A DNA stretch of 64,000 bases. Origin: Falsiroseomonas sp. Lineage in GTDB: Bacteria; Pseudomonadota; Alphaproteobacteria; Acetobacterales; Acetobacteraceae. Where the stretch lies: positions 56,020 through 120,019 of the forward strand of contig NZ_JAUYTS010000159.1 in the NCBI RefSeq assembly GCF_030695085.1, written 5' to 3'. The notes below the pieces were generated by a model, which saw only the letters and a list, made by a program, of their open reading frames with translations, ran no database searches and was not told where the DNA came from. Positions 8,892-17,571 of this stretch are shown here, in pieces (position 1 is the stretch's first letter; the number at the start of each line of letters is the position of its first letter). Position numbers and translations under genes: made by a program.

Positions 8892-9614
8892 ATGACGGGT
8901 CAGGTGCTGGTTTTCGGGGCAACCGGCGGGGTGGGGGCGGCGCTGGCGCGGCGCCTGGCGGCACGCGGCGCGCGGCCCTTCCTGGTGGCGCGGCGGGAGG
9001 CGACGCTGGCCGAACTGGCGGCGGAACTCGGCTGCGGTCACTTCGCCGCGGATCTGCTGGACCCGGCCGGGCGCCGGGCCGCGGTGGAGGCGGCCGGCTC
9101 GCCGCTGGCGGGGCTTGCCGTCTGCGTCGGCTCCATCCTGCTGAAGCCGCTGGCCCGGGTGACGGAAGCCGAATTGCTGGAGACCTTCCGGCTGAACACC
9201 GCCGGACCCGCGCTGGCGGTGCAGGCGGCAGCGGCGGCGCTGGCGGCGGGAAAGGGGTCCGTGGTGTTGTTCTCCTCCGTCGCGGCGCGCACCGGCTTTG
9301 CCAATCATGTGGCGATCGGCGCGGCCAAGGCCGGGGTGGAGGGCGTGACGGTGGCACTCGCCGCCGAACTTGCGCCGCATATCCGCGTCAATTGCATTGC
9401 GCCGAGCCTGACCCGCACGGCGCTCGCTGAACCCCTGACGCGGAGCACCCAGATGGCCGATGCCATTGCCAAGCAGCACCCGATCCCCCGGCTGGGGGAG
9501 GCCGATGACGTGGCCGCGCTGGCCGATTTCCTGCTGTCCGATGCCGCCGGCTGGATGACCGGCCAGGTGATCGGCGTCGATGGCGGGCGTGGCGCCATTG
9601 CGGGGCGCGGATGA
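8892..9614 (+). CDS. short-chain dehydrogenase-like protein without the catalytic Tyr
   Basis: SDR-fold protein of 240 aa. The N-terminal GATGGVGAALARRLAARGA is a nucleotide-binding Gly-rich loop, Asn102 and Ser129 are present, and the C-terminus GQVIGVDGGRGAI is typical. In the YxxxK position the sequence is NHVAIGAAKAG: Lys146 is kept but Ile142 stands where Tyr should be. Oxidoreductase chemistry is therefore doubtful or uses another residue; the protein may instead be a cofactor-binding or regulatory SDR. The ATG at 8892 is the last start before the Rossmann fold. Its stop overlaps the next ATG (ATGA), and it begins an SDR-DUF6134-photolyase operon. Confidence 0.85.
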   Translation: MTGQVLVFGATGGVGAALARRLAARGARPFLVARREATLAELAAELGCGHFAADLLDPAGRRAAVEAAGSPLAGLAVCVGSILLKPLARVTEAELLETFRLNTAGPALAVQAAAAALAAGKGSVVLFSSVAARTGFANHVAIGAAKAGVEGVTVALAAELAPHIRVNCIAPSLTRTALAEPLTRSTQMADAIAKQHPIPRLGEADDVAALADFLLSDAAGWMTGQVIGVDGGRGAIAGRG

Positions 9615-10219
9615 TGCGGCGGCGGGCCGTGCTCACCGGGGTTCCGGCCCTGCTGCTGGCGCAGCAAGCCATCGCGGCGCCGGCCGGGCTGGATTTCCGG
9701 GTGCTGCGCTCTGGCAGCCCGGTCGGCACGCATCGCGTGCGCTTCCGCGAAAATGCCGGGCTGCTGGAGGCGCAGAGCGATGTGCGGATCGAGGTGAAGC
9801 TGATGGGCTTCACGGTGTTCCGCTACCAGCACGAAACCGCCGAGACCTGGCGCGGCGACCGGCTGGTGGCGCTATCCTCCCGGCTTGAGAAGAACGGCAC
9901 CACCACGGCCTGCGAAGTGCGGGCCAGCGGTGCCGAATTGCTGCTGCGCGGACCGGAGGGTGAACAGCGCCTGCCGGCCCGCGCCGCGCCGCTGACCTGG
10001 TGGCGGATGGCCACCTTGCGGCCCGGCGTGCCGCTGTTCGACCCGCGCAAGGCGCTGGCGGTGGAGCCGGAGCTGCGGATCAGCCCGGCCGCCGGCGGAA
10101 CCCGCGTGGTGCTGGTGGGCGGCGAGGGGGCGGAGGTGCTGTACGATGCCGCCGGCACCTGGGTCGGCTTCGCCACCACGGGCGAGGATGGCAGCCCCGT
10201 GCGCTACGAAAGGGCGTGA
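9611..10219 (+). CDS. DUF6134 family exported protein
   Basis: A 202-residue protein with an N-terminal signal (MMRRRAVLTGVPALLLAQQAIA, cleavage near AIAAPA) followed by a beta-rich domain of the DUF6134 type (GLDFRVLRSGSPVGTHRVRF, then GFTVFRYQHETAETWRGDRL). Its function is unknown; the fold is expected to be periplasmic and lipocalin-like. It overlaps the SDR stop by ATGA and the photolyase start by GTGA, so all three genes are translationally coupled. That pairing with a light-dependent repair enzyme is the only hint about its job. Confidence 0.8.
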   Translation: MMRRRAVLTGVPALLLAQQAIAAPAGLDFRVLRSGSPVGTHRVRFRENAGLLEAQSDVRIEVKLMGFTVFRYQHETAETWRGDRLVALSSRLEKNGTTTACEVRASGAELLLRGPEGEQRLPARAAPLTWWRMATLRPGVPLFDPRKALAVEPELRISPAAGGTRVVLVGGEGAEVLYDAAGTWVGFATTGEDGSPVRYERA

Positions 10220-11862
10220 CGACCCTTCGCGTGGTCCTCGGCGACCAATGTTCCGAGGGGTTGTCCGCGCTGGATGGCCTGGATGCGGCGCGGGACGTGG
10301 TGCTGATGGCGGAGGTGCGGGCGGAATGCACCTATGTCCGCCACCATAAGCAGAAGATCGCTCTGGTGCTGTCTGCCATGCGCCATTTCGCGGCGGCGCT
10401 GCGCGGGCGCGGCATCACCGTGGCCTATACGTGCCTGGATGATGCGGACAACACGCACAGCCTGGCCGGGGAAGTGGCGCGGGCGGCCAAGGCGCATGGC
10501 GCGACGCGGATCATCTGCACCCATCCGGGCGAATTCCGCGTGCTGCGCGACATGCAATCGTGGCGGGACGCCACCGGCCTGCCGGTGGAAATCCGGGAGG
10601 ATTCGCGCTTCCTGTGCAGCCTGGACCGCTTCCGCGCCTGGGCCGGAGACAAGAAGCAGCTCCGCATGGAGTATTTCTACCGCGAGATGCGCCGTGCCAC
10701 GGGCCTGCTGATGACCGCCCCGGATGAGCCGGCCGGCGGCCAGTGGAACTACGACGCCGAGAACCGCGCCGCGCTGCCCGCCGGTCTCACCCCGCCGCGC
10801 CCGCGCCGCTTCGCGCCGGATGCCGTGACGCAGGCGGTGATCGCACTGGTGGAGCGCGAATTCCCCGACCATTTCGGTACCACGGACCAGTTCCACTGGC
10901 CGGTCACCGCCGAGCAGGCCGAGCAGGCGCTGGCGGATTTCGTCACCCATCGCCTGCCGCGCTACGGCGACTACCAGGACGCCATGGCGCAGGGCGAGGC
11001 GACGTTGTTCCACGCGCTGGTCGGTGCCGCGCTGAATTGCGGGCTGCTGGACCCGATGGCCGCCTGCCGCGCGGCGGAGGCCGCCTATCGCAGCGGCCAT
11101 GCGCCGCTGAATGCGGTGGAGGGGTTCATCCGCCAGATCCTCGGCTGGCGCGAATATGTCCGCGGCCTGTACTGGCTGAAGATGCCCGCCTACCGGGAGA
11201 CCAATGCGCTGGAGGCGCATCGCAAGCTGCCCTGGCTGTACTGGTCCGGCGAGACCGGCATGGCCTGCATGGCGGCGGCGATCCGCCAGACCCGTGACCT
11301 GGCCTATGCCCACCACATCCAGCGGCTGATGGTCACCGGCAATTTCGCCCTGCTGGCCGGCCTCGCGCCGGCCGAGGTGAATGACTGGTACATGGTGGTC
11401 TATGCCGACGCCTATGAATGGGTGGAACTGCCCAATGTGCAGGGCATGGCGCTGCATGCCGATGGCGGGGTGATGGCATCCAAGCCCTATGCGGCATCCG
11501 GCGCCTACATCAACCGCATGTCGGATTACTGCCGCGGCTGCGCCTATGACGTGAAGCGGCCGACGGGGGAGGGCGCCTGCCCGTTCAACTACCTGTACTG
11601 GGATTTCATGGCCCGCCACGCGACGCGTTTCGCGAAGAACATGCGGATGGCGATGCCGCTGCGGACGCTGGCGAAGATGGATCCGAACAAGGTCGCCACC
11701 ATGCGGGCGCAGGCCACGGCGTTTCTCGATGCGCTGGAGGCGGGGGCGGAGCCCCTGCCTATGGCACGCAGGACATCAGCGTCACGGGCTGGCCGCGATA
11801 GCGTTCTTCCCCTTCCGGAGCCCACCCAAGCGAGGCGTAGAACGCCGCCTGCCCGCCGGTGA
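10216..11862 (+). CDS. FeS bacterial cryptochrome/photolyase family protein
   Basis: Photolyase-related protein (548 aa) of the FeS-BCP class, which repairs (6-4) photoproducts in Agrobacterium PhrB. The N-terminal antenna domain begins TLRVVLGDQCSEGLSALDG. The FAD domain carries HAPLNAVEGFIRQILGWREY and NVQGMALHADGG, and the Cys residues DYCRGCAYDVK and GEGACPFNYLYWDF fit the 4Fe-4S cluster site. The start is GTG at 10216, overlapping the DUF6134 stop. The C-terminus runs 104 bp into the convergent GNAT gene, giving a charged tail (QARRRTPPARR) not expected in the family. A gene symbol such as phrB is possible but not assigned. Confidence 0.92.
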   Translation: MTTLRVVLGDQCSEGLSALDGLDAARDVVLMAEVRAECTYVRHHKQKIALVLSAMRHFAAALRGRGITVAYTCLDDADNTHSLAGEVARAAKAHGATRIICTHPGEFRVLRDMQSWRDATGLPVEIREDSRFLCSLDRFRAWAGDKKQLRMEYFYREMRRATGLLMTAPDEPAGGQWNYDAENRAALPAGLTPPRPRRFAPDAVTQAVIALVEREFPDHFGTTDQFHWPVTAEQAEQALADFVTHRLPRYGDYQDAMAQGEATLFHALVGAALNCGLLDPMAACRAAEAAYRSGHAPLNAVEGFIRQILGWREYVRGLYWLKMPAYRETNALEAHRKLPWLYWSGETGMACMAAAIRQTRDLAYAHHIQRLMVTGNFALLAGLAPAEVNDWYMVVYADAYEWVELPNVQGMALHADGGVMASKPYAASGAYINRMSDYCRGCAYDVKRPTGEGACPFNYLYWDFMARHATRFAKNMRMAMPLRTLAKMDPNKVATMRAQATAFLDALEAGAEPLPMARRTSASRAGRDSVLPLPEPTQARRRTPPARR

Positions 11863-12208
11863 ACAGCCAGAGCCGGGGATAGGCCAAGGCCGCCGCCCGC
11901 CGCCGCACCTCCGCCACCAGCGCCGTCGCCACGCCCTGACGCCGGAATTCCGGCGCGACGAGGACGGAGGCGAGCCAGGGGGAAAGGTCGGGCCGGCTGG
12001 GCAGGTCCTCGACATCCAGCGTCGCGGTGCCCAGCGCCACGCCGTCCCGTTCGGCCACCAGCGCGCAGGGCAGGCCGGGGCCGGTGGCGCGGTGCAGGAA
12101 CGCCGCCGTCTCCGCCGGCGCATGGCCGCCCGCCGCCCACCACTCGGCATGCAGCCAGGCGGCGACCAGGGGCAGATGCGGGGAATGCGCGACAGGGCGG
12201 ATCAGCAT
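11759..12208 (-). CDS. GNAT family N-acetyltransferase
   Basis: A 149-residue acetyltransferase with the GNAT core. The acetyl-CoA motif A is SVLVAPEFRRQGVATALVAE (R/Q-x-x-G-x-A), followed by a motif B-like LWLFTGGQAAFYASLGW. The acceptor substrate is unknown. I use the ATG at 12208, because upstream in-frame codons run through a 21-bp tandem repeat and encode a meaningless repeated RDGP peptide. The 3' end overlaps the photolyase gene by 104 bp on the opposite strand. It is separated from the EAL gene, on the same strand, by the repeat array. Confidence 0.8.
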   Translation of the reverse strand: MLIRPVAHSPHLPLVAAWLHAEWWAAGGHAPAETAAFLHRATGPGLPCALVAERDGVALGTATLDVEDLPSRPDLSPWLASVLVAPEFRRQGVATALVAEVRRRAAALAYPRLWLFTGGQAAFYASLGWAPEGEERYRGQPVTLMSCVP

Positions 12209-12238
12209 GGCATCCGCAGGGTGCACGGCACGGCCGGC

Positions 12239-12306
12239 GCCGTCACGCTCCGCGACCGGGCCGTCACGCTGCGCGATTGGGCCGTCACGCCACGCTGCGC
12301 GACTGG
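12239..12306. repeat. 21-bp tandem repeat, three copies
   Basis: GCCGTCACGCTCCGCGACCGG (12239-12259, 21 bp, abbreviated here by its core GCCGTCACGCT), a second copy at 12260-12280 and a third at 12281-12306 with a 5-bp insertion. The stop codon of the EAL gene lies in the third copy, and each unit read on the minus strand contains a TGA. It looks like replication slippage of the 3' end of that gene. Confidence 0.85.
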
Positions 12307-14162
12307 GCCGCCAATTCATCGGCGATCAGCCGCCGCGCCGCCTCGGCCGGCATCGGGCGGCCGAACAGCCAGCCCTGGGCCTGCTCGCAGCCTTCGGCCG
12401 TCAGGATGCGCGCCTGTTCCTCCGTCTCCAGCCCTTCGGCCACCACCGTCATGTCGAGGATGCGGCCGAGGCCGACGATGGTGGCAACGATGGCGCAGAG
12501 CTTCGGGTCGCAGGTCAGGTCCTTGATGAAGGCGCGGTCGATCTTCAGCTTGCCGAAGGGAAAGCGCCACAGATGCGCCAGGCTGGACCAGCCGGTGCCA
12601 AAATCATCCATGGCGATGGAAACACCCAGCGCCCGCAGGTCGCGCAGCAGCGCCACCACATCCTCGGTGTCTTCCTGCAACAGGCTTTCGGTGATCTCGA
12701 GCTCGAGCCGGTGCGCCGGCAGGCCGGTGTGGGCCAGCGCATCGGCCACGGTATGCACCAGGTCGCCGTAGCGGAACTGGGCGGGGGACAGGTTGACCGC
12801 CACGCGGTGGTCGCCGGGCCAGCGCGCGGCCTCGGCGCAGGCGGCGCGGATCACCCAGGCGCCGAGCTGCACGATCATGCCGTTCTGCTCGGCCAGCGGG
12901 ATGAACTCGATCGGTGGGATCATCCCCCGTACCGGGTGGGGCCAGCGCAGCAGCGCCTCGAAGCCCACCAGGCGCTGGTCGCGCAGGCGGCGCTGCGGCT
13001 GGTAGTGCAGCACCAGGGCCTCGGCCTCGATCGCCTGCTGAAGATCGGCCTCAAGCTCCCGCCGTGCGCGCAGCGCCTCATCCATCGCCGGCTCGAAGCC
13101 GCGGATCGCAGGCGTCGGCGCGCCGCGCGCGGCGGACAGCGCCGCCTCGGCGCGCGCCAGCAGCAGCTCCGCCTCCCCCCCATCCTGCGGCGCGACGGCA
13201 AGGCCCAGCTCCACGCAGAGGCTCAGGCCGTCGCCATTGGGCAGCGGCAGCGGTTCGGCCAGGGCTTTGGCCAGGCGCTCCGCCAGGATGATCGCATCCT
13301 CCTCCCCGGCCATTGCGGTCTGCACCACGGCGAAACGGTCGGCCGACAGCCGCGCCACGGTATCGCCATGCCGAACAAGGGATTGCAGGCGGCGGGACAG
13401 GGCCTCCAGCACCGCATCGCCGGTGGCGCGGCCATGCAGGGCGTTCACGTCGCGAAAGCCGCGCAGGTTCAGCACCAGCAGGCCCACCTGGCCCTGTCCC
13501 GCCCGCACCCCCTGCAGGGCCTGCTCCAGGCGATGGCGCAGTTCCGCATGGGTGGGAAGGCCGGTCAGGCTATCGTGGCGCAGCAGGGTGCGGGCGCGGG
13601 TGGCGGCCGCTTCCTCTCGCCGGCCACGCAGGCCGAGCCACAGCATCAGCGCCAGCATCGTGGCGGCGAACAGGATGATGCTGGCCTGGGCCATGCGGAA
13701 GACGCTGGCGATATGCTGCCGCCGCCCGGTATCGCGCATCGTGACCTGAAGGGTCCCGGCCGCGAGCTGGGCATCCGGCACCGGCACCTCGACCCGCGCC
13801 GGGCGCCGTGCCTCGCGCTCCTGCGGGTCCACGGGCGCTTCCGCCAGCAGCGCGCCACCCGGGCCGAGCAGCCGGAAGCCGGCGAATTCCTCCGCCAGCG
13901 GAAAGGCGCTGAGCCGCGCAAGCGCGGCCTCGCTGGCCGGCTCGCCCCGCAGAAACTCCCGCAGGCGCGGTTCCTCCCGCACGAGATCCGTCACCAACTG
14001 CTCGGCAAAGGAATGGCTGGCGGCGCGCAGCGTGTATTCCAGCAGGAACTGGTTCACGGCCATCGCGGCCAGCGTCAGCACAACGGCGACGGCACTGAGG
14101 CGCAGCAGCAGGCGCTGCACCGTATCGGTCGAGTTGGTAGCCGGGGGCGCAGGACTGGCCAT
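12285..14162 (-). CDS. membrane c-di-GMP phosphodiesterase, degenerate GGDEF plus EAL
   Basis: A 625-residue signalling protein. Two membrane helices (about residues 18-40 and 157-179) flank a periplasmic sensor region of roughly 115 residues. A GGDEF domain (about 195-350) has the motif changed to SADRF, so diguanylate cyclase activity is unlikely. The EAL domain (about 375-615) keeps [40 protein letters not shown] and VAEGLET, the metal and c-di-GMP residues of active phosphodiesterases. I start at the ATG at 14162 just before the first helix; earlier in-frame codons would overlap yebC. A c-di-GMP-lowering role follows from the family, not from any direct test. Confidence 0.88.
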   Translation of the reverse strand: MASPAPPATNSTDTVQRLLLRLSAVAVVLTLAAMAVNQFLLEYTLRAASHSFAEQLVTDLVREEPRLREFLRGEPASEAALARLSAFPLAEEFAGFRLLGPGGALLAEAPVDPQEREARRPARVEVPVPDAQLAAGTLQVTMRDTGRRQHIASVFRMAQASIILFAATMLALMLWLGLRGRREEAAATRARTLLRHDSLTGLPTHAELRHRLEQALQGVRAGQGQVGLLVLNLRGFRDVNALHGRATGDAVLEALSRRLQSLVRHGDTVARLSADRFAVVQTAMAGEEDAIILAERLAKALAEPLPLPNGDGLSLCVELGLAVAPQDGGEAELLLARAEAALSAARGAPTPAIRGFEPAMDEALRARRELEADLQQAIEAEALVLHYQPQRRLRDQRLVGFEALLRWPHPVRGMIPPIEFIPLAEQNGMIVQLGAWVIRAACAEAARWPGDHRVAVNLSPAQFRYGDLVHTVADALAHTGLPAHRLELEITESLLQEDTEDVVALLRDLRALGVSIAMDDFGTGWSSLAHLWRFPFGKLKIDRAFIKDLTCDPKLCAIVATIVGLGRILDMTVVAEGLETEEQARILTAEGCEQAQGWLFGRPMPAEAARRLIADELAAQSRSVA

Positions 14163-14301
14163 GCGGGCATTCTGGACCGCATTGATGAACCGGGCGTTGA
14201 AGGCGCCGCAATGGCGCGATTTGCCCCGGCACGCCGCGCGCCGGTATAGCAACGCACCCAAGGCTCCAGCCGCGCGACAGACTTTTACGGAGAGACAGGC
14301 C

Positions 14302-15051
14302 ATGGCCGGCCATTCGCATGCGAAGAACATCATGCACCGCAAGGCGGCGCAGGGGGCCAAGAAGGCGGCGGCCTTCGGCAAGCTGATCCGGGAGATTTCC
14401 GTCAGCGCCAAGCAGGGCCTGCCCGACCCGGCGATGAACCCCCGCCTGCGCGCCGCGGTGAAGGCGGCGCTAGTCGCGAACATGACGCGCGACACCATCG
14501 ACCGCGCCATCAAGCGCGCCGCGACGGCCGGGGTGGGCGAGGATTACCAGGAGATGCGGTATGAGGGCTACGGCCCCTACGGCATCGCCGTGATCGTCGA
14601 GGCGCTGACCGACAACCGCAACCGCACCGGCGGCGACCTGCGATCTATCTTCGCCAAGAACGGTGGCGCGCTGGGTGAGACCAACTCGGTAGCCTTCCAG
14701 TTCGAGCGCAAGGGCGTGCTGCGCTACCCGGCCGCGGCCGCGGATGCGGACACCATGCTGGAGGCCGCCATCGAGGCCGGTGCCGGCGATGTGGAAAGCA
14801 CCGAGCATGGCCATGAGGTGTCCTGCGCGGTGGAGGATTTCGCCGCCGTGCGCGACGCGCTGGAGGCGAAATTCGGCACCGCCGAGGCCGCCCGCCTGGA
14901 ATGGTGGCCCTCCACCACCGTGGACCTGGACGAGGAGCGGGCGCGGGAGGTGCTGAAGCTGCTGGATATCCTCGACGATCATGACGACGTGCAGAACGTC
15001 TATGCGAATTTCGAGGTGGATGCCGCGGCGCTGGAGCGGCTGAGCGCCTGA
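14302..15051 (+). CDS. yebC: YebC/PmpR family regulator
   Basis: YebC/TACO1-family protein (249 aa), cytoplasmic, classed as a transcriptional regulator and more recently linked to translation of proline-rich stretches. The invariant N-terminus [20 protein letters not shown] is present, followed by [11 protein letters not shown] and [25 protein letters not shown]-type loops appear as [15 protein letters not shown]. The start ATG at 14302 has GGAGAGACAGG upstream. It is often near ruvC in Proteobacteria, but no ruvABC gene is seen here. It diverges from the EAL gene at 14162. Confidence 0.95.
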   Translation: MAGHSHAKNIMHRKAAQGAKKAAAFGKLIREISVSAKQGLPDPAMNPRLRAAVKAALVANMTRDTIDRAIKRAATAGVGEDYQEMRYEGYGPYGIAVIVEALTDNRNRTGGDLRSIFAKNGGALGETNSVAFQFERKGVLRYPAAAADADTMLEAAIEAGAGDVESTEHGHEVSCAVEDFAAVRDALEAKFGTAEAARLEWWPSTTVDLDEERAREVLKLLDILDDHDDVQNVYANFEVDAAALERLSA

Positions 15052-15146
15052 TCGGCTTCATTACAAACGCGTTAACTAGTGAACCCAGACGCGCAACGGG
15101 CGATCTGTTCTCAACCGCGACGATGACATCGCGGGAGATGAGATGA

Positions 15147-15302
15147 ATGGACCGCCCGATGAGCCGAAATCTGCTTTACCCTGTCCTGGGCGCCCTGCTG
15201 ATCGCGGTCGGCGCACTGGGCTACTGGGCCTATGACCGGCAGAACCGCAGCGGTGTGGACATCACCGTCGGCGGCCGCGGCATCAGCGTCGAAACGCGCT
15301 AA
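15147..15302 (+). CDS. 51-aa single-pass membrane protein
   Basis: A small gene too short for usual length cut-offs. ATG at 15147 is preceded by GGGAGATGAG at good spacing and the product ends at TAA (15300-15302). After MDRPMSRN comes one hydrophobic helix (YPVLGALLIAVGALGYWAYD), then a polar tail (DRQNRSGVDITVGGRGISVE). I know of no characterised function. It is followed after 13 bp by the DUF3309 gene, itself with a strong ribosome-binding site, so the two probably form a unit. Confidence 0.65.
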   Translation: MDRPMSRNLLYPVLGALLIAVGALGYWAYDRQNRSGVDITVGGRGISVETR

Positions 15303-15315
15303 GGGGGATCAGAAC

Positions 15316-15477
15316 ATGCTCGGAACCGTTCTTCTCATTGTGCTGATCCTGGTCCTCCTCGGCGGGGTCAGCGGGCGCTTCGGTGGCTATGGCTATGGCT
15401 TCGGCCATGGCGGCATGGGCCTGCTCGGCACCGTGCTGGTCATCGTGCTGGTGCTGCTGGTGCTTGGCCGGATCTGA
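15316..15477 (+). CDS. DUF3309 family small membrane protein
   Basis: A 53-residue protein with two hydrophobic segments (MLGTVLLIVLILVLLGGV and GLLGTVLVIVLVLLVLGRI) separated by a Gly-Tyr-rich loop (FGGYGYGFGHGG). This is the layout of DUF3309, a family of unknown function common in Alphaproteobacteria. AAGGGGGATC precedes the ATG at 15316. Family members have been noted in stress-related gene sets, but nothing in the sequence proves a role. Confidence 0.8.
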   Translation: MLGTVLLIVLILVLLGGVSGRFGGYGYGFGHGGMGLLGTVLVIVLVLLVLGRI

Positions 15478-15592
15478 GGCGCGACGGGACCCCGAAGCTG
15501 GGGCACCGTTTGCATCCCGGGTTGGCTTGGCGACGGTTTGCGGCGATATTTCCCCCAAGGGCCGAGAATGGCCCCGCGGAGGAAACACTGCC

Positions 15593-16579
15593 ATGACCAT
15601 CATTTCACGTCGTATCGCGCTCGGCCTGCCCCTCGTGGCGCTGGCCGCGCCGGCCCTGGTCCGGCCCGCTTCGGGGCAGCCGGCCTGGCCCTCCCGGCCG
15701 ATCCGCCTGGTGGTGCCCTATGCGCCGGGCGGCACGACGGATGTGATGGCGCGGCTGGTGGCCGAACAGATCGGCCAGCGCCTGGGCCAGCCGGTGATCG
15801 TGGAGAACCGCCCCGGCGCCGGTGCCACCATCGGCGCCGCCATGGTGGCACAGGCGGAGCCGGATGGGCTGACCCTGCTGATGTCCAACAGCGGTTCGCA
15901 TGGCGTCTCCCCCAGCCTCTATCCCACGCTGTCCTATGACCCGATGCGGGACTTCACCCATGTGGCGCTGGTGGTGACCAGCCCCTCCGTCCTGGTGGTG
16001 ACCAAGGGCCATCCGGCGCAGGATATGGCGCAGTTCATCGCCCATGTGCGCCGCGCCGGGGAGATTGATTTCGCCGTCTCCGGTGTCGGCAGTTCCAGCC
16101 ACCTGACCGGGGTGCGCCTCGGCCTGGCGCTCGGCGTCCGGGTGCTCGCGGTGCCCTATCGCGGCGCTGGCCCGGCGATGACGGACACCATCGCCGGCGT
16201 GGTGCCCGCGATGATGGACAGCCTGCCCTCCGCCGCGCAGCACATCAACAGCGGCAGCGTGCGCGCCCTGGCCGTGTCCTCCGCCACCCGGTCCAACCGC
16301 TTCCCGAACCTGCCGACCCTGCAGGAAAGCGGCGTGGATGTGGTGAATTCGGCCTGGTTCGGCATTTCCGGCCCGGCCGGCCTGCCGGCCCCGATCGTGA
16401 CCCGCCTGGCCGCCGTGATCCGCGAGTCCCTGGCACAGCCCGCCATGATCACCCGCTTCGAGGATTTGACGGGCGCCCCGCCGCCGGAAAGCACGCCGGA
16501 AAGCTACACGGAATTCGTGCGCTCCGAGATCGCCAGCTTCGCGCCCATCGTGCGGGCGGCCGGCATCAATCCGACCTAG
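15593..16579 (+). CDS. tripartite tricarboxylate transporter binding protein (TctC/Bug)
   Basis: Periplasmic binding protein (328 aa) of the TctC/Bug family, which presents carboxylates to TctAB-type carriers. The signal MTIISRRIALGLPLVALAAP is followed by the family start WPSRPIRLVVPYAPGGTTDV, then NRPGAGATIGAA and VPYRGAGPAMTD, residues that line the carboxylate site. GGAGGAAACACTGCC gives the ATG at 15593 a strong ribosome-binding site. No tctA or tctB lies nearby, which is usual for the many orphan Bug proteins of such genomes. Its stop (CTAG) overlaps that of the convergent gene. Confidence 0.9.
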   Translation: MTIISRRIALGLPLVALAAPALVRPASGQPAWPSRPIRLVVPYAPGGTTDVMARLVAEQIGQRLGQPVIVENRPGAGATIGAAMVAQAEPDGLTLLMSNSGSHGVSPSLYPTLSYDPMRDFTHVALVVTSPSVLVVTKGHPAQDMAQFIAHVRRAGEIDFAVSGVGSSSHLTGVRLGLALGVRVLAVPYRGAGPAMTDTIAGVVPAMMDSLPSAAQHINSGSVRALAVSSATRSNRFPNLPTLQESGVDVVNSAWFGISGPAGLPAPIVTRLAAVIRESLAQPAMITRFEDLTGAPPPESTPESYTEFVRSEIASFAPIVRAAGINPT

Positions 16580-17571
16580 GTCCGCGCCTCCTCCACCCCC
16601 GGCGCGAACACTTCCGCCACCGCCAGCCGGCGCCGCGACAGATGCTGCGCGTGGGACCAGCGGCAGATCGCCTCCAGCTCCGCCTGGTTGGCGGCGATGC
16701 CGTAGGTCCAGGGGTCGGGGCCGAGCAGCGCCTTGGTGGCGGCCCATTCCTCGGCGTGGAACGGCAGCATCTGGGTCAGCGAGGAATGGCGGAGGTCGGC
16801 CTCGATATCCGCCAGCGCCAGGCGCTTGGCCTCCGCGAAGGCGGCGGTCAGGCGGGGGGCCAGGGTCGGGTCCCGCGCCAGGATGTCCTGGCGGATGCCC
16901 ATCAGATGCATGATCGGGTGGAATCCGGTGCGCCGGTGATAGGCGATGGCGGCCGCGCGCGGGTCCGGGAACAGGCGCATCACGCGCGGGTCTCCGGCGG
17001 CGAAGGCGGCCGGTTCGGTGGGCGACAGGATGGCGTCGATCTCACCCGCCAGCAGCGCATCGTTCAGCGTGCCGGGGATGGGCTGCACATCCATCTCCGG
17101 CGGCAATTCCAGCCGCAGTCTTTCCTTGCGGCCGGCCTGGTTGGTGCCGGCGGTGCGCCAGGCGATGCCGTTCACATCGACGCCGTGCTCATCCGCCAGG
17201 ATGCCGCGCAGCCATAGCCCGAGCGTCATCTGGTATTCCGGGATGCCGACGCGCCGGCCTTGCAGGTCCTTCGCCGTGGCAATGCCCGCACCGTCCCGCA
17301 GATAGATGCAGCCATGCCGGAAGGCGCGGGAGACGAAGGCCGGGATCGCCGCATAGGCGGCCTCGCCACGCGAGACCTGCAACAGGTGGGAGGAGAGCGA
17401 CAGCTCCGTCACGTCGAACTCCGCGCGGGTGAAGGCGCGCGGAAAGCTCTGCTCCGAATGGATCGGCACCTGCACCAGCCGCACGCCGGGGATCTGCACG
17501 CGCCCATCGAACAGGGCGCGCACGCGGTCATACGGCGCGCAGGCGACCGTCAGCGTCAGCAATGCGCTCAA
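16576..17571 (-). CDS. 4,5-dihydroxyphthalate decarboxylase-like / PBP2-fold protein
   Basis: A 331-residue protein of the family annotated as 4,5-dihydroxyphthalate decarboxylase (Pht5-like), which has the type 2 periplasmic-binding fold. It shows ACAPYDRVRALFDGRVQIPG, FDVTELSLSSHL, DLQGRRVGIPEYQMT and GFHPIMHLMGIRQDIL. No signal peptide is visible, in line with the cytoplasmic family. The likely start is TTG at 17571, overlapping the TGA of the upstream tctC gene (TTGA). Whether it decarboxylates an aromatic acid or binds a ligand cannot be told; coupling to a Bug protein favours aromatic or carboxylic acid metabolism. Confidence 0.75.
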   Translation of the reverse strand: MSALLTLTVACAPYDRVRALFDGRVQIPGVRLVQVPIHSEQSFPRAFTRAEFDVTELSLSSHLLQVSRGEAAYAAIPAFVSRAFRHGCIYLRDGAGIATAKDLQGRRVGIPEYQMTLGLWLRGILADEHGVDVNGIAWRTAGTNQAGRKERLRLELPPEMDVQPIPGTLNDALLAGEIDAILSPTEPAAFAAGDPRVMRLFPDPRAAAIAYHRRTGFHPIMHLMGIRQDILARDPTLAPRLTAAFAEAKRLALADIEADLRHSSLTQMLPFHAEEWAATKALLGPDPWTYGIAANQAELEAICRWSHAQHLSRRRLAVAEVFAPGVEEART

